Shown here piece by piece: positions 1 to 8,042 of a stretch of DNA of 45,485 nt; position 1 is the stretch's first letter; each line of letters opens with the position of its first letter. Source of the stretch: an uncultured Verrucomicrobiales bacterium (GTDB lineage: Bacteria > Verrucomicrobiota > Verrucomicrobiia > Verrucomicrobiales > Akkermansiaceae); assembly GCA_937905985.1 (NCBI GenBank), contig CALCWC010000001.1, forward strand, positions 1 to 45,485, read 5' to 3'. The translations under genes and the position numbers were made by a program. Under the pieces are notes generated by a model. The model did no database searches. It was not told the DNA's origin and worked only from the letters and a program-made list of their open reading frames with translations.

Positions 1-2
1 TC

Positions 3-1691
3 AATGGAGCCCATGCCGTGTATGCCAATGGCAACGACGTTGTGTTCGGCGACACCGGCAACGGGTTTGTCTCGCTGTCAGGTGAGCTTGCACCCTCAAG
101 CGTGTTGGTGAAGTCGGACAACTACTACTTCTTCTGCAGTGATATCGGTGAAGGGAACAAGCTAACCGGCACCATGCAGCTCACCAAGGAAGGCGAGGGC
201 GAGCTAACCATCCAAACCGCCAACGACTACACGGGCTGCACGCTGATCAAGGGCGGCACCCTGGTGATGGGCAACGCTAATGCCTTGGGCAGCGGTGATG
301 TGACACTGATGGGGGGTACGCTAAACCTTGGCGGGTGCACGCTATCCAACAACGTCAACGTGAATGGCACTGCCCACATAACCAGCGGCACCGTCTCCGG
401 CAACCTCAATCTGGCAGACGGCGCATCCTTCACCTGGAGCGATGAAGCCAACCTGCAACTCACGGGCAGTATCTCCTTGGGCACGGATGCTGAACTGGAC
501 CTCGGCAAGCGTGCTATTTCAAACGACATTATCCTGAACGGCAGCTACGCCTGCATCGGCAATGGTAGCATTAACAAAGACCTTTACGTGAAGGTGGCGC
601 TGACTCTTGTTCTGAAGGGCGACATCGATGGCCCGGGCGACATCATCTTAGGCAGCGATGCCATGCTTGTTCTCCGGGATATTGACATCTCCAACTCCGT
701 TATCCTGAACGAATATGCCCAAATCAGTGGCTCCGGCACAATTTCCGGAGATCTCATTCTTGCGGACAATACGAGCTTCATCTGGCACAACGTTTTCTCC
801 GATGACGACGTGCAACTCACGGGCAATATTACCCTAGGCGAACGTACCGACCTTAAACTCGAGGGCAAGACCCTCTCCGCCTCCGTCAATGTGATTGGAG
901 ATGACGCCTTTATCAGTTCCGGCACCCTTTCCGGCGGTCTTACTCTAGGTGCCGGCAACTGGCTCCACCTGCTAGCCGTCGACCTCACCGGCACAGGGAG
1001 CATATCCTTGGAGGACGGGGCACAGCTTATTTGGACAGGCCATACCCTCTCCGGTTCTATCAAATTGGGTAAACTCTCTGCCATTGATGCGGATTTTGTA
1101 AGCTCAAACACCACCATCAAGACCCGAACATACGCGGATGGCGCCGTACTGGAAAAGGTGAGCGTGTCGGATGGCCTGATTGCCGGAACGGACAGGCAGG
1201 CCAGCTTGGCAGACGGGCTCTATATCAAATCCGAGGCGAACCTCCTGATAGAGAGCATGACCATCACCGCCAACAACGAGATTCACGTGGGAGAGCACAC
1301 CATCACCCTCAAGGATGTCACCATCAAGCTCTCCGAGGATTACTTCGACCGTGAGAACCCGGTGGACGGCGTGTACTACTTCAAGCTCCAAGACCTCTTC
1401 CATTGCGATGTGGAGTTTAACAACGTGGTGTTCGATGCCTCCGCGCTGAAGCTCCCCTCCGGCTTCGACCCCGGCGTGAACGGCATCGGTATGGACTTCG
1501 GGACCGATGTGACCATTGACCCACAAACCGCCAGGAACCTCACCCTGCTCATGGGCAGCAACTGGAGCCAGACCATGAGCCTGGTCGACGGCAAGCCCGT
1601 GTTCACGGCACTCGTTCCCACCCCGGAACCCGCCACAAGCACGCTTTCCCTCCTTGCGCTTGCCGCCCTGGCGGCAAGACGCCGCAAGTGA
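3..1691 (+). CDS. PEP-CTERM autotransporter-like beta-helix protein, 5' end outside window
   Basis: The reading frame is open to the left edge, so the start, signal peptide and any N-terminal domain are missing; a GTG at 18 is the first possible start inside the window but there is no reason to prefer it. About residues 50-110 match the autotransporter-associated beta-strand repeat (LTKEGEGELTI, then NDYTG, then GGTLVMGNANALGSG). The rest is a long series of short beta-strand repeats (GTISGDLILAD, LSASVNVIGDD, GTLSGGLTLG), as in a right-handed beta-helix stalk. The C-terminus is a PEP-CTERM signal (TPEPATSTLSLLALAALAA then RRRK), which is read by an exosortase for surface anchoring. The same stalk type carries N-terminal proteases in the genes at 8043 and 42298, so this could be the 3' part of another such gene; that cannot be decided here. 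Confidence 0.85.
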   Translation, partial: NGAHAVYANGNDVVFGDTGNGFVSLSGELAPSSVLVKSDNYYFFCSDIGEGNKLTGTMQLTKEGEGELTIQTANDYTGCTLIKGGTLVMGNANALGSGDVTLMGGTLNLGGCTLSNNVNVNGTAHITSGTVSGNLNLADGASFTWSDEANLQLTGSISLGTDAELDLGKRAISNDIILNGSYACIGNGSINKDLYVKVALTLVLKGDIDGPGDIILGSDAMLVLRDIDISNSVILNEYAQISGSGTISGDLILADNTSFIWHNVFSDDDVQLTGNITLGERTDLKLEGKTLSASVNVIGDDAFISSGTLSGGLTLGAGNWLHLLAVDLTGTGSISLEDGAQLIWTGHTLSGSIKLGKLSAIDADFVSSNTTIKTRTYADGAVLEKVSVSDGLIAGTDRQASLADGLYIKSEANLLIESMTITANNEIHVGEHTITLKDVTIKLSEDYFDRENPVDGVYYFKLQDLFHCDVEFNNVVFDASALKLPSGFDPGVNGIGMDFGTDVTIDPQTARNLTLLMGSNWSQTMSLVDGKPVFTALVPTPEPATSTLSLLALAALAARRRK

Positions 1692-1750
1692 GATGTACAA
1701 TGGACAAAGTGCAATGTACAAATCATAAGTTAGGCGGCCACGCCGCAAGG
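1692..1750 (+). repeat. TACAATG-type post-stop repeat, copy 1
   Basis: This begins directly after the TGA of the preceding gene. It holds ATGTACAATGG, a variant unit, CAATGTACAAATCATAAG, TTAGGCGGC and a small GC hairpin (GCGGC-CAC-GCCGC). The core AATCATAAGTTAGGCG recurs exactly at 34812 and 44521, and two looser relatives lie at 23256 and 34891. Confidence 0.7.
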
Positions 1751-1759
1751 GAAACGGTT

Positions 1760-3103
1760 ATGAAGAATACATTATTCAACGCTGCGCTTGCAGCCGCCCT
1801 GCTGGGCAGCTGCAGCGCCGCGTTGGCCAATACCGGGTACAGCCAGGACAAGGAAATTGCAGAAGACAACGCCCCGAATCACATATTTGCTGTCACGGCC
1901 CAGGAGAGTCCGGGTGCCTTTCATGCCAATCTCCGGATTTACGATGAGGAAGATGCTGCCTACGAAGCCTTGAAACAAGTGGTAGGCGGGTATGCGACAA
2001 ACGAAACTTCCGCCTATGACAACCTGGTCACCATGAGTGGCGGCAAGGTGACAGAGTTGCTGGCGGGCGGATACGTCAGAAATGGAGGGATTGCCCAGGG
2101 AAACAGTGTCGTTATGACGGGCGGGGAAATGTCCGGCCAGATTGCAGGCGGGTGTGCGTATGGAAATGGATATGTCTACAATAATACCGTCGACATCGGC
2201 GGAGACAGCCGGGCTGTTCAGGTTTACGGCGGAATCACGCAGAATGGCCGCGCCGATGGCAACACCGTCACCTTGAGCGGAGGGAAGATTTCCCGCGATC
2301 TTGTTGGCGGGTATTCTCTGAATGGGGATGTCGGAGGCAACACCGCCATCGTGACCGGCGGCTCCGTTGAAAACGTCTGCGGCGCGGCTTTCCTCAATTC
2401 CAGAGAGATTAAGGGCAACAAGGTTCTCATCGCCGGTGGAAATGTGGGAACGGCGCGTGCCTATAGCCAGCATTCCACCAATGTGGAATATGAGAACAAT
2501 GTCATCATCATGTCCGGCGGAACGGCCAGCTTTCTGCAGCTTGCGGAGAGGATTCACCTTGCCGGGGCGGGTTTTGATGGTACCATCGAAGGCGTGGAAG
2601 ACATTGTCGGCCGGGCCCTGGATTGCGGCACCGTGGGTTACTGCGACAGCATCGACATCTACGGTTCGCAGATTTCCGGCACCGGCCTGACCGCTCGGGT
2701 TGCCCTGAACTTTCACTTGATGAACGGACTCTTGACCGAGGCCGCACCCATGGTGACGCTGGGCGATACGCTCAACCTGTCCAGGGACTTGACGCTTTCC
2801 TTTGATGCCCTGGATTGCATGGAGTGGGAGCCCGGTGATTCCGTTACGCTGGTGGAGTCTCAAAACGGCATGAGCATTGCCCCTGAACTGTTGGCCAAGG
2901 AATACAATATTTACCAGAACGGGGATCCTCATCAAATCATCATGGCAACCGCCAGGCTGGAGCTGAACCAGGACAAGACGATGCTCATGCTGACGGTTCA
3001 AAAAGTTCCCGAACCCGCCACGGGCACGCTGGGCCTGCCGGCACTTGCCGCGCTCTGCATGAGGCGCCGCCGCAAGTGCTCTCCCCCTGCCGCCATGCGG
3101 TGA
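1760..3103 (+). CDS. PEP-CTERM protein with GG-repeat (paralog A)
   Basis: The start at 1760 gives a clean signal peptide (MKNTLFNAALAAALLGSCSAALA); the frame is open upstream to 1688 but only through the intergenic repeat. The 447-aa product has about seven repeats of some 22-30 residues of the form GGY...N.V.MSGG (residues about 70-260), which predict a beta-solenoid. Next comes a region shared with the genes at 5156 and 6860: an IYGSQISG strand, FHLMNG, SFDALDCMEWEPGDSVTLV and KEYNIYQNG. The end is VPEPATGTLGLPALAALC followed by RRRRK and eight further residues (CSPPAAMR), an unusual extension past the basic anchor. It is probably exported and surface-anchored. The function is unknown. Confidence 0.88.
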   Translation: MKNTLFNAALAAALLGSCSAALANTGYSQDKEIAEDNAPNHIFAVTAQESPGAFHANLRIYDEEDAAYEALKQVVGGYATNETSAYDNLVTMSGGKVTELLAGGYVRNGGIAQGNSVVMTGGEMSGQIAGGCAYGNGYVYNNTVDIGGDSRAVQVYGGITQNGRADGNTVTLSGGKISRDLVGGYSLNGDVGGNTAIVTGGSVENVCGAAFLNSREIKGNKVLIAGGNVGTARAYSQHSTNVEYENNVIIMSGGTASFLQLAERIHLAGAGFDGTIEGVEDIVGRALDCGTVGYCDSIDIYGSQISGTGLTARVALNFHLMNGLLTEAAPMVTLGDTLNLSRDLTLSFDALDCMEWEPGDSVTLVESQNGMSIAPELLAKEYNIYQNGDPHQIIMATARLELNQDKTMLMLTVQKVPEPATGTLGLPALAALCMRRRRKCSPPAAMR

Positions 3104-3130
3104 TTCTTGCCATTGATTGTTCCACAATGC

Positions 3131-3159
3131 TTGACAGGGCGTGCGGTATCCGATAGGAT
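3131..3159 (+). promoter_or_regulatory. Promoter of the outer-membrane barrel gene
   Basis: TTGACA at 3131-3136, a 17-bp spacer and TAGGAT at 3154-3159. The leader to the ATG at 3211 is about 45 nt and has no Shine-Dalgarno sequence. Confidence 0.75.
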
Positions 3160-3210
3160 AGAACTGTGGAGACTTCCTTCACGCTAAACGAACCATAACT
3201 TGATACCATC

Positions 3211-3978
3211 ATGAAGAAAACAATCATACTTGCAGCTATGCTGGCTCTGCCCACGTTCGGCGGCCAGAAGGCGATCATCGCGCCGCCCCCAGTGGCCCCG
3301 ACCGTTGTCAACCCGTGTGAGGACTCCGTGTGGTCCTGGGAGGTGGCGGGCTCCTACAGCTGGGGCCGCAAACCGTTCGATGATTCCGATATGTTCCGCC
3401 AGAAAAAGGTGAACACCTTTGGCGCGGACATCACCATCGTCCGCCAGCTTCCCGCTATGGGCTGGTTCAAGAACCACGCTCTCTTCCTGCGCGTGGGCTA
3501 TAACTGGGGCGACCGCACCTGGGGCTTGGGAGAGGGCCTGAACACCAAGTTCCGCGCGCATAATTTCACCATTATGCCCGGATACCGCATGACCCACAAG
3601 ATCACGGACAACCTCTCCTACCATGTGGGCGGCAGCGTGGGCATCACCAACCGCTCTGACAAGCTGGAACTCACCGACTCCCCCGTGTACGACAACCCCG
3701 TGTACTACGTGCCGGAGATGCAGATGGGAGTGCCCCAGAACCAGCGCTATGATCGTGAGCAATACGGCACCCGCTCCTACACCAATTCCACCGTGGGCTT
3801 TGCCGCCTCCCTGGAGTTGGGGCTCCGCTACGCCATCAACCCCTGCTGGGATGTATTCTGCGCCTACCAGGTGACGGTGAACACGGCGCGCACCAAGTTC
3901 TCCTCCTATGGGGAAACGGTGAAGACCAAGAGCCAGTTCTTCCACGGCGTGCGTCTTGGTTTCGGCCGCAAATTCTGA
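3211..3978 (+). CDS. Outer-membrane beta-barrel protein
   Basis: A 255-aa protein with an N-terminal signal (MKKTIILAAMLALPTFG), then a Pro-rich linker and alternating amphipathic strands rich in aromatic and Gly residues (WSWEVAGSYSWG, LFLRVGYNWGD, FTIMPGYRM, LSYHVGGSVGI, AASLELGLRYAI, HGVRLGFGRKF). It ends in a C-terminal Phe, as BAM substrates do. Size and strand number fit an 8- or 10-stranded barrel of the general OmpA/OmpW type, but no specific family is clear. It has its own promoter and a terminator just after the stop, so it is monocistronic. The role in the outer membrane is unknown. Confidence 0.85.
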   Translation: MKKTIILAAMLALPTFGGQKAIIAPPPVAPTVVNPCEDSVWSWEVAGSYSWGRKPFDDSDMFRQKKVNTFGADITIVRQLPAMGWFKNHALFLRVGYNWGDRTWGLGEGLNTKFRAHNFTIMPGYRMTHKITDNLSYHVGGSVGITNRSDKLELTDSPVYDNPVYYVPEMQMGVPQNQRYDREQYGTRSYTNSTVGFAASLELGLRYAINPCWDVFCAYQVTVNTARTKFSSYGETVKTKSQFFHGVRLGFGRKF

Positions 3979-4010
3979 CGCGCCGCGCCATATCGGTTCA
4001 ACCTCTCTTC

Positions 4011-4044
4011 AAGGCAGGTGGCTCCGCGCCGCCTGCCTTCTTTT
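4011..4044 (+). terminator. Rho-independent terminator of the barrel gene
   Basis: Stem AAGGCAGGTGGC (4011-4022) pairs with a CCGCCTGCCTT arm ending near 4039 and is followed by CTTTT. Confidence 0.8.
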
Positions 4045-4069
4045 CACCGCGGGCTTGATGAGAGCGGAA

Positions 4070-4375
4070 TCACTGCTGCGGGGCAGGGTACTCCTTCATG
4101 AGCTCGCGAATCCTTTTCTCACGGGTAGCAGGAATGTGTGTCCACGGCATCAGCCAGCGTTCAACGGTCTTGGGGGTCACATGGCATTGCTCTGCCAGCC
4201 ACGCTGTGTCCTTGTGCAGGGCGTTTAGCCAGCTTGTGATTTCGCGTTTGAGGTCTTCTTGAATTGGCCCGATGATGAGTCCCATAGGACGTTGACAACA
4301 CCTCCGGGCAGTAGGTGCGGGCTTCGCGGGCGGCAGAGACGGCTTCTTGGCTTTTTTGCATGGGGTAATTTTCAT
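4070..4375 (-). CDS. Small helix-turn-helix protein
   Basis: A 101-aa protein. The ATG at 4375 is preferred over an in-frame TTG two codons upstream because it follows a good promoter. The N-terminal third is basic and Pro-rich (KKAKKPSLPPAKPAP). The C-terminal half (about 45-95) has DTAWLAEQCHVTPKTVERWL, which has the spacing of a helix-turn-helix of the Cro/XRE or MarR-like DNA-binding kind, followed by a basic helix (TREKRIRELM). No signal peptide, so it is cytoplasmic. It may be a small regulator or a remnant of a phage gene; no target can be named. Confidence 0.6.
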   Translation of the reverse strand: MKITPCKKAKKPSLPPAKPAPTARRCCQRPMGLIIGPIQEDLKREITSWLNALHKDTAWLAEQCHVTPKTVERWLMPWTHIPATREKRIRELMKEYPAPQQ

Positions 4376-4402
4376 TGCCAATGGGGTTGGGTTGCAACTG
4401 GC

Positions 4403-4431
4403 TCTCTACCACGGCTCCGATGATGCGTCAA
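4403..4431 (-). promoter_or_regulatory. Promoter of the small HTH gene
   Basis: On the minus strand TTGACG (4431-4426), a 17-bp spacer and TAGAGA (4408-4403). The leader to the ATG at 4375 is about 20 nt. Confidence 0.6.
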
Positions 4432-4489
4432 CAGGGAAAATGCCACCCTGTTCGGAACGCCTGGATGAGGCGGAGGGAATCGGCGTGCC

Positions 4490-4522
4490 AAAAAAATCCG
4501 CCCATGTTTGGATCATGGGCGG
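4490..4522 (-). terminator. Rho-independent terminator of the ankyrin gene
   Basis: Minus strand: a perfect 9-bp stem (CCGCCCATG with CATGGGCGG, 4522-4498), a 7-nt loop, and then ATTTTTTT reading into 4490. Confidence 0.9.
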
Positions 4523-4554
4523 ATAAGGGTGTTCTCGGGTGTTATCTATCTTGT

Positions 4555-4992
4555 TTACCGAGACAGGGCGCGAACAACCTCGGTATGGTATTCTTCCCGG
4601 GCCTTGTCCATAGCCGTCTCGCCGTCGTCATCACGCATCCGCGGATTGGCTCCGGCGGCAAGCAGCATGCGCACAATTTCAACGTAACCGTGGTCGGCCG
4701 CCTTCATCAACGCGGTCTCCCGGTCGTCGTCAGTGGCATTGACTCTGGCCCCGGCGGACAGCAAAACGCGTACCGCCTCGAGGTTGCCATGGCTGGCTGC
4801 CTCCATGAGAGGGGTTTCGCCGTCATCGTCCCTGGAGTTGACATTGGCCCCGGAGCGCAGCATGGATTGCACTTCGTTGGCCGAGCCGTATTTTGCCGCG
4901 CGGTTGATGGCGGGTTCGTAATCGTCGTCGGCCTGAATGGGAAGGGTTGTTCCGATTGCCAGCAGGGTAAGGGTGATATGCAGGTATTTCAT
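4555..4992 (-). CDS. Exported ankyrin-repeat protein
   Basis: A 145-aa protein with a signal peptide (MKYLHITLTLLAIGTTLPIQA) and about four ankyrin repeats: residues 26-57, 58-90 (DGETPLMEAASHGNLEAVRV), 91-123 (RETALMKAADHGYVEIVRML) and a partial last one from 124. Each repeat is preceded by an acidic DDD loop. Such proteins are periplasmic binding scaffolds; no partner can be inferred. It has its own promoter (TAGAT-like box at 5035-5040) and a strong terminator at 4490-4522, so it is transcribed alone. Confidence 0.88.
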   Translation of the reverse strand: MKYLHITLTLLAIGTTLPIQADDDYEPAINRAAKYGSANEVQSMLRSGANVNSRDDDGETPLMEAASHGNLEAVRVLLSAGARVNATDDDRETALMKAADHGYVEIVRMLLAAGANPRMRDDDGETAMDKAREEYHTEVVRALSR

Positions 4993-5034
4993 ATTTCTGG
5001 ATTGACTGCCCTGAGATGGGGTACGTCGGCTGCG

Positions 5035-5063
5035 ATACTACGCGAAAGAGGGCAGGGCGTCAA
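5035..5063 (-). promoter_or_regulatory. Promoter of the ankyrin gene
   Basis: Minus strand TTGACG (5063-5058), a 17-bp spacer and TAGTAT (5040-5035). Leader about 35 nt. Confidence 0.75.
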
Positions 5064-5155
5064 TCTGTTTCTTTGTAATGATTCTAAAAAGTTCAGAGCA
5101 TCAAGTCTGCCCCCAATAACATAAAGACGAAATGGAATTGCGACTTCTTTCGAGT

Positions 5156-6238
5156 TTACAATCTTTTGTAGCCTTGCTTCTTGCGGCGGCGGGCGCAGAG
5201 GCCAGCCAGAGCCAACAGGGAAAGGGTGCCTGTGGTGGGTTCGGGAACGTTGCCGGGTACCACGAGCTTCAGGAACTGGGTTGTATCCTGCCCCTGTTCC
5301 AACACAAGCTTGGCGGTTGCCACCACGGTATCGGGCTTGCCGTTCTGGTAGATGTTGTACTCCTTGTTGAGCAGGGAGTCGTCAATCTTAATGCCGAGCG
5401 CATCGCTCACGAGCGTCACGGATGCGCCGGGCTTCCATTTCATGTTATCCATGGCATCAAAGGAAAGGGCCAAGCCCGGGGAGGGAGCCTCATCCGTTGG
5501 AATGAGGAAGTTGGTCAGGTCAAGCTCTTTCGCCAGCGTAATCATGGGGGTGCTCCCCAAAGAGAGCTGGGCTTCTGCAATATGGAAGTTGAGAATCTGG
5601 GTGTAAGCGGTGTTGATACTGCCAATAGATATGTCCGTGCCGTAGATGTCCAAGGCGTTGCTTGTGGAGGAAGCTCCAGCCCCCACTTGAACTTCTCCTT
5701 TTATCTGAATGCCTGCATCACTGCCGGTATACTCTACGCCCCGGATGGTTGCTTTCCCTCCCTTGCCCACCAAATAGACTGCATTTTGCGATGCTCTGCT
5801 GTATTCGCTATATCCACTTACAACAGAATCAAAAACCGTGCCTCCTGTCATCACAACGCTGTTTCCATCGGCTACAGATACCCTGACATAGGTGGCTGCG
5901 CCCCAGAGTCTGTTGACTGCGCCCCCCTTCATCACAAGGGAATTGTTTGTGACTTTTCCTGTCTTTAAACCTAGATTAGGATCAATTGTCTGGCGGTATG
6001 CAACGATAACTTTGTATTCTGACAAATCCCGACCAATTTCAGCCTGCTCTGGAGCCCTGATAGTGAGGCTCATCCCGTCAATGTCGCCTAATTCAGACGT
6101 GTACTTGTATGTTCTCGCTATCAAAAAAAGGGCATCATATCCGAGGTCTTCCTTGACTACGGTATAGGCAGAATCTGCGAATGCTTGCCCGCCTGTGAGG
6201 GCGGCGGCCAGCATCATTGTGAAGATGGTTTTCTTCAT
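5156..6238 (-). CDS. PEP-CTERM protein with GG-repeat (paralog B)
   Basis: A 360-aa protein. The ATG at 6238 gives the signal peptide MKKTIFTMMLAAALTGGQAFA; the open frame upstream crosses the leader and is not used. Only two GG-type repeats remain (NSLVMKGGAVNRLWGAATY and NSVVMTGGTVFDSVVSGY, about residues 105-150), far fewer than in the paralog at 1760. It shares the family's second half: DIYGTDISIG, FHIAEAQ, LSFDAMDNMKWKPGASVTLV and LNKEYNIYQNG. The anchor is VPEPTTGTLSLLALAGLCA, then RRRKK with a six-residue extension (QGYKRL). It is probably exported and exosortase-sorted. The function is unknown. Confidence 0.87.
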   Translation of the reverse strand: MKKTIFTMMLAAALTGGQAFADSAYTVVKEDLGYDALFLIARTYKYTSELGDIDGMSLTIRAPEQAEIGRDLSEYKVIVAYRQTIDPNLGLKTGKVTNNSLVMKGGAVNRLWGAATYVRVSVADGNSVVMTGGTVFDSVVSGYSEYSRASQNAVYLVGKGGKATIRGVEYTGSDAGIQIKGEVQVGAGASSTSNALDIYGTDISIGSINTAYTQILNFHIAEAQLSLGSTPMITLAKELDLTNFLIPTDEAPSPGLALSFDAMDNMKWKPGASVTLVSDALGIKIDDSLLNKEYNIYQNGKPDTVVATAKLVLEQGQDTTQFLKLVVPGNVPEPTTGTLSLLALAGLCARRRKKQGYKRL

Positions 6239-6305
6239 GGTCGGCGACTTTTGGTTGTTATAGGTACGTGCCACGGAAAATCTTCAGGTGAACCGCACCC
6301 ATGCT

Positions 6306-6335
6306 AGTATAAGAGTTTTCCATACTGAGGGTCAA
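6306..6335 (-). promoter_or_regulatory. Promoter of GG-repeat paralog B
   Basis: Minus strand TTGACC (6335-6330), an 18-bp spacer and TATACT (6311-6306). Leader about 65 nt. Confidence 0.75.
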
Positions 6336-6796
6336 GCCCAATCGCCCCCAAGTGGAAAAGTGGAAAATCCTCCTTCCAGGCACGCGGCGAGTCCGCGCTT
6401 CAAACTTAACCCGAGATGGTAGAAACTCGCAATTGAGCGCACATTTCCCAATTACCAAACGAGAGGCGGTTCAGTCCAGCTTGAATTGCAAGTCATGCCT
6501 AATGCCTCCGGCATGCAAGAATGCACTGCTGGGCGGGCTTCTAAAAGCCATGGAATCCACAAGAAACGCGCCGGGTCCCTTTAAACCCGATCTTTTGCGC
6601 CAGGTGGTGAACCATGGTTTCGCGCACATACTATCACTCCCGCATGCCTTGTCAAGCGTTTGTTATTAAAGTGAAAAAAAGTTCAATTCTTAATGTGTTG
6701 TATTTACGTCTGTTGTCGCTATGAAGAGGAAATATTCGGTTTTGAAGTGATTTTTTTGTCGTACATTTTTCCTTCTGGGTGCTTATAGGTAGTAGA

Positions 6797-6832
6797 GTAA
6801 AAGCGAACCCCACCCGCAGGAGCGGATGGGGG
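6797..6832 (-). terminator. Terminator of GG-repeat paralog C
   Basis: Minus strand: CCCCATCCGC, a short loop, GCGGGTGGGG, then TTCGCTTTT. The same hairpin and about 80 bp of flanking sequence recur after the protease gene at 8043. Confidence 0.75.
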
Positions 6833-6859
6833 CCTGATGTATTTCCTGAGAAAAGAGGT

Positions 6860-7903
6860 TTACTTCCTGCGGCGGCGGGCGCAGAGACCAGCAAGGGCCA
6901 GCAGGGAAAGCGTGCCTGAGGTGGGTTCCGGGACGGTGGAGTCTACCACCAGCTTGAGAACCTTGCCACCCTGCTCAAGCTCCAAATGAGCGGTGGCCAA
7001 CAGCTCAGCCGTCTCCAAGGTCTTTGCATCATTCGCGTCAACATATCGGTAGATGTCGTACTCCTTCTCCAAGTATTCCTGGCTCGCGGAAATGTATTTG
7101 GCATTGACCAAGGTCACGGAATCGCCCGGCTTCCAATCCATTGCCCCAACGGCATCGAATGTAACTTCCGTTTCAGGAGGAATGTAGAACGTGGTCATTT
7201 GTACCGAAATCATTGCTTCATCGCTCTTCTCCTGCCCGTTCACCATGTGGAAGTGGACATGGTCGAACACGCCTAGGCTGCCAACCGTAATTCCTGTGCC
7301 GTAGATATCGATAGTGCCGCTTCGAGTTGTCTCGCCATTGAGTGAGTCAACTGTCATTTTCCCTATATGGCTTTCAGCCCCCGTTACCTCCACGCCCGAC
7401 ACGCTCCCGGCGAACCCCTTACCCACTAGGTGAACAGTATTGCCGAAAGCCTCATCCGTCCCGTAGCCACCATAGACCTCATCATATTTGCCGCCCGCAA
7501 GGACGACTTCATTTTGGAAACTACGATAGCCAAAGCCACCATATACTGCAACCTTTTCAGTGTTGCCGCCGGTCAGGACAACTTTGTTTTGGTAGACATC
7601 TGCCGTTCCGTAACCGCCATAGAGAGATTCGTAAACGGTTCCTCCATCCATGGAGACTGTATTGTTATATACCATCCAGCCGTAGCCACCGTAAGCGTGC
7701 GCTATGCCTGGAAACTCGGCATCCTCTTTTTCAAAAATGTGCAGATTCCCACCCTCGACTTCATCTTCTGGGCCATATACCCCGTATACATATTCGCCGA
7801 GTTGGCTGTTTTTTTTATCATAGTTCTCAACCGCCGTGTTCGCAAAAGCAATGCCGCTGCCCAGTAAGGAGGTGAGCAGGGTGGTGAATAAGGAGCATCT
7901 CAT
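6860..7903 (-). CDS. PEP-CTERM protein with GG-repeat (paralog C)
   Basis: A 347-aa protein. The ATG at 7903 lies about 20 nt after the predicted transcription start; a TTG at 7924 would coincide with that start and is rejected. Signal peptide MRCSLFTTLLTSLLGSGIAFA. Four tight repeats of about 22 residues follow (YGGYGWMVYNNTVSMDGGT, YGGYGTADVYQNKVVLTGG, YGGFGYRSFQNEVVLAGG, YGGYGTDEAFGNTVHLVG). After them come the family's common parts: IDIYGTGITVGSLG, FHMVNGQ, DAVGAMDWKPGDSVTLV and KEYDIYRYV. The PEP-CTERM anchor is VPEPTSGTLSLLALAGLCA plus RRRRK. Its 3' end and terminator are nearly the same DNA as those of the protease gene at 8043. Probably surface-anchored; function unknown. Confidence 0.88.
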   Translation of the reverse strand: MRCSLFTTLLTSLLGSGIAFANTAVENYDKKNSQLGEYVYGVYGPEDEVEGGNLHIFEKEDAEFPGIAHAYGGYGWMVYNNTVSMDGGTVYESLYGGYGTADVYQNKVVLTGGNTEKVAVYGGFGYRSFQNEVVLAGGKYDEVYGGYGTDEAFGNTVHLVGKGFAGSVSGVEVTGAESHIGKMTVDSLNGETTRSGTIDIYGTGITVGSLGVFDHVHFHMVNGQEKSDEAMISVQMTTFYIPPETEVTFDAVGAMDWKPGDSVTLVNAKYISASQEYLEKEYDIYRYVDANDAKTLETAELLATAHLELEQGGKVLKLVVDSTVPEPTSGTLSLLALAGLCARRRRK

Positions 7904-7930
7904 AAGTTTGGTTGCTTGTTTCAATACACA

Positions 7931-7960
7931 ATTCTACCACCTTCACTCGGCCTACGTCAA
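7931..7960 (-). promoter_or_regulatory. Promoter of GG-repeat paralog C
   Basis: Minus strand TTGACG (7960-7955), an 18-bp spacer and TAGAAT (7936-7931). The predicted start near 7924 fixes the ATG at 7903. Confidence 0.8.
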
Positions 7961-7980
7961 GCTTATGTCGGTAAATCGGA

Positions 7981-8016
7981 TAAAAGCGAACCCCATCCGC
8001 CGGAGCGGATGGGGCC
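7981..8016 (-). terminator. Terminator of the protease gene at 8043
   Basis: Minus strand: CCCCATCCGC, TCC, GGCGGATGGGG, then TTCGCTTTTA. Near-copy of the hairpin at 6797-6832. Confidence 0.75.
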
Positions 8017-8042
8017 CTGATGTATTTCCTGAGAAAAGAGGT

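Larger units (their letters stand above)
6239..6859. other. Long intergenic region with an AT-rich patch
   Basis: Apart from the promoter of the gene ending at 5156 (6306-6335) and the terminator of the gene at 6860, I see no gene I can defend. Around 6655-6790 the DNA is markedly AT-rich compared with its surroundings. A second minus-strand promoter-like pair (TTGACA 6655-6650, 16 bp, TAGTAT 6633-6628) points into 6630-6340, where a 26-codon frame (6551-6471) is the only candidate product. It may equally be an RNA leader or the remains of a lost gene. Confidence 0.4.

Noticed and set aside
4070..4375. A sigma-54 type promoter reading TGGCATTGCTCTGCC near 4181
   Set aside because: It lies inside the small HTH coding region, the GG/GC spacing is imperfect, and no gene is placed to use it.
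7904..7924. TTG start at 7924 for GG-repeat paralog C
   Set aside because: The predicted transcription start falls at about this position, and the ATG at 7903 gives a better signal peptide.
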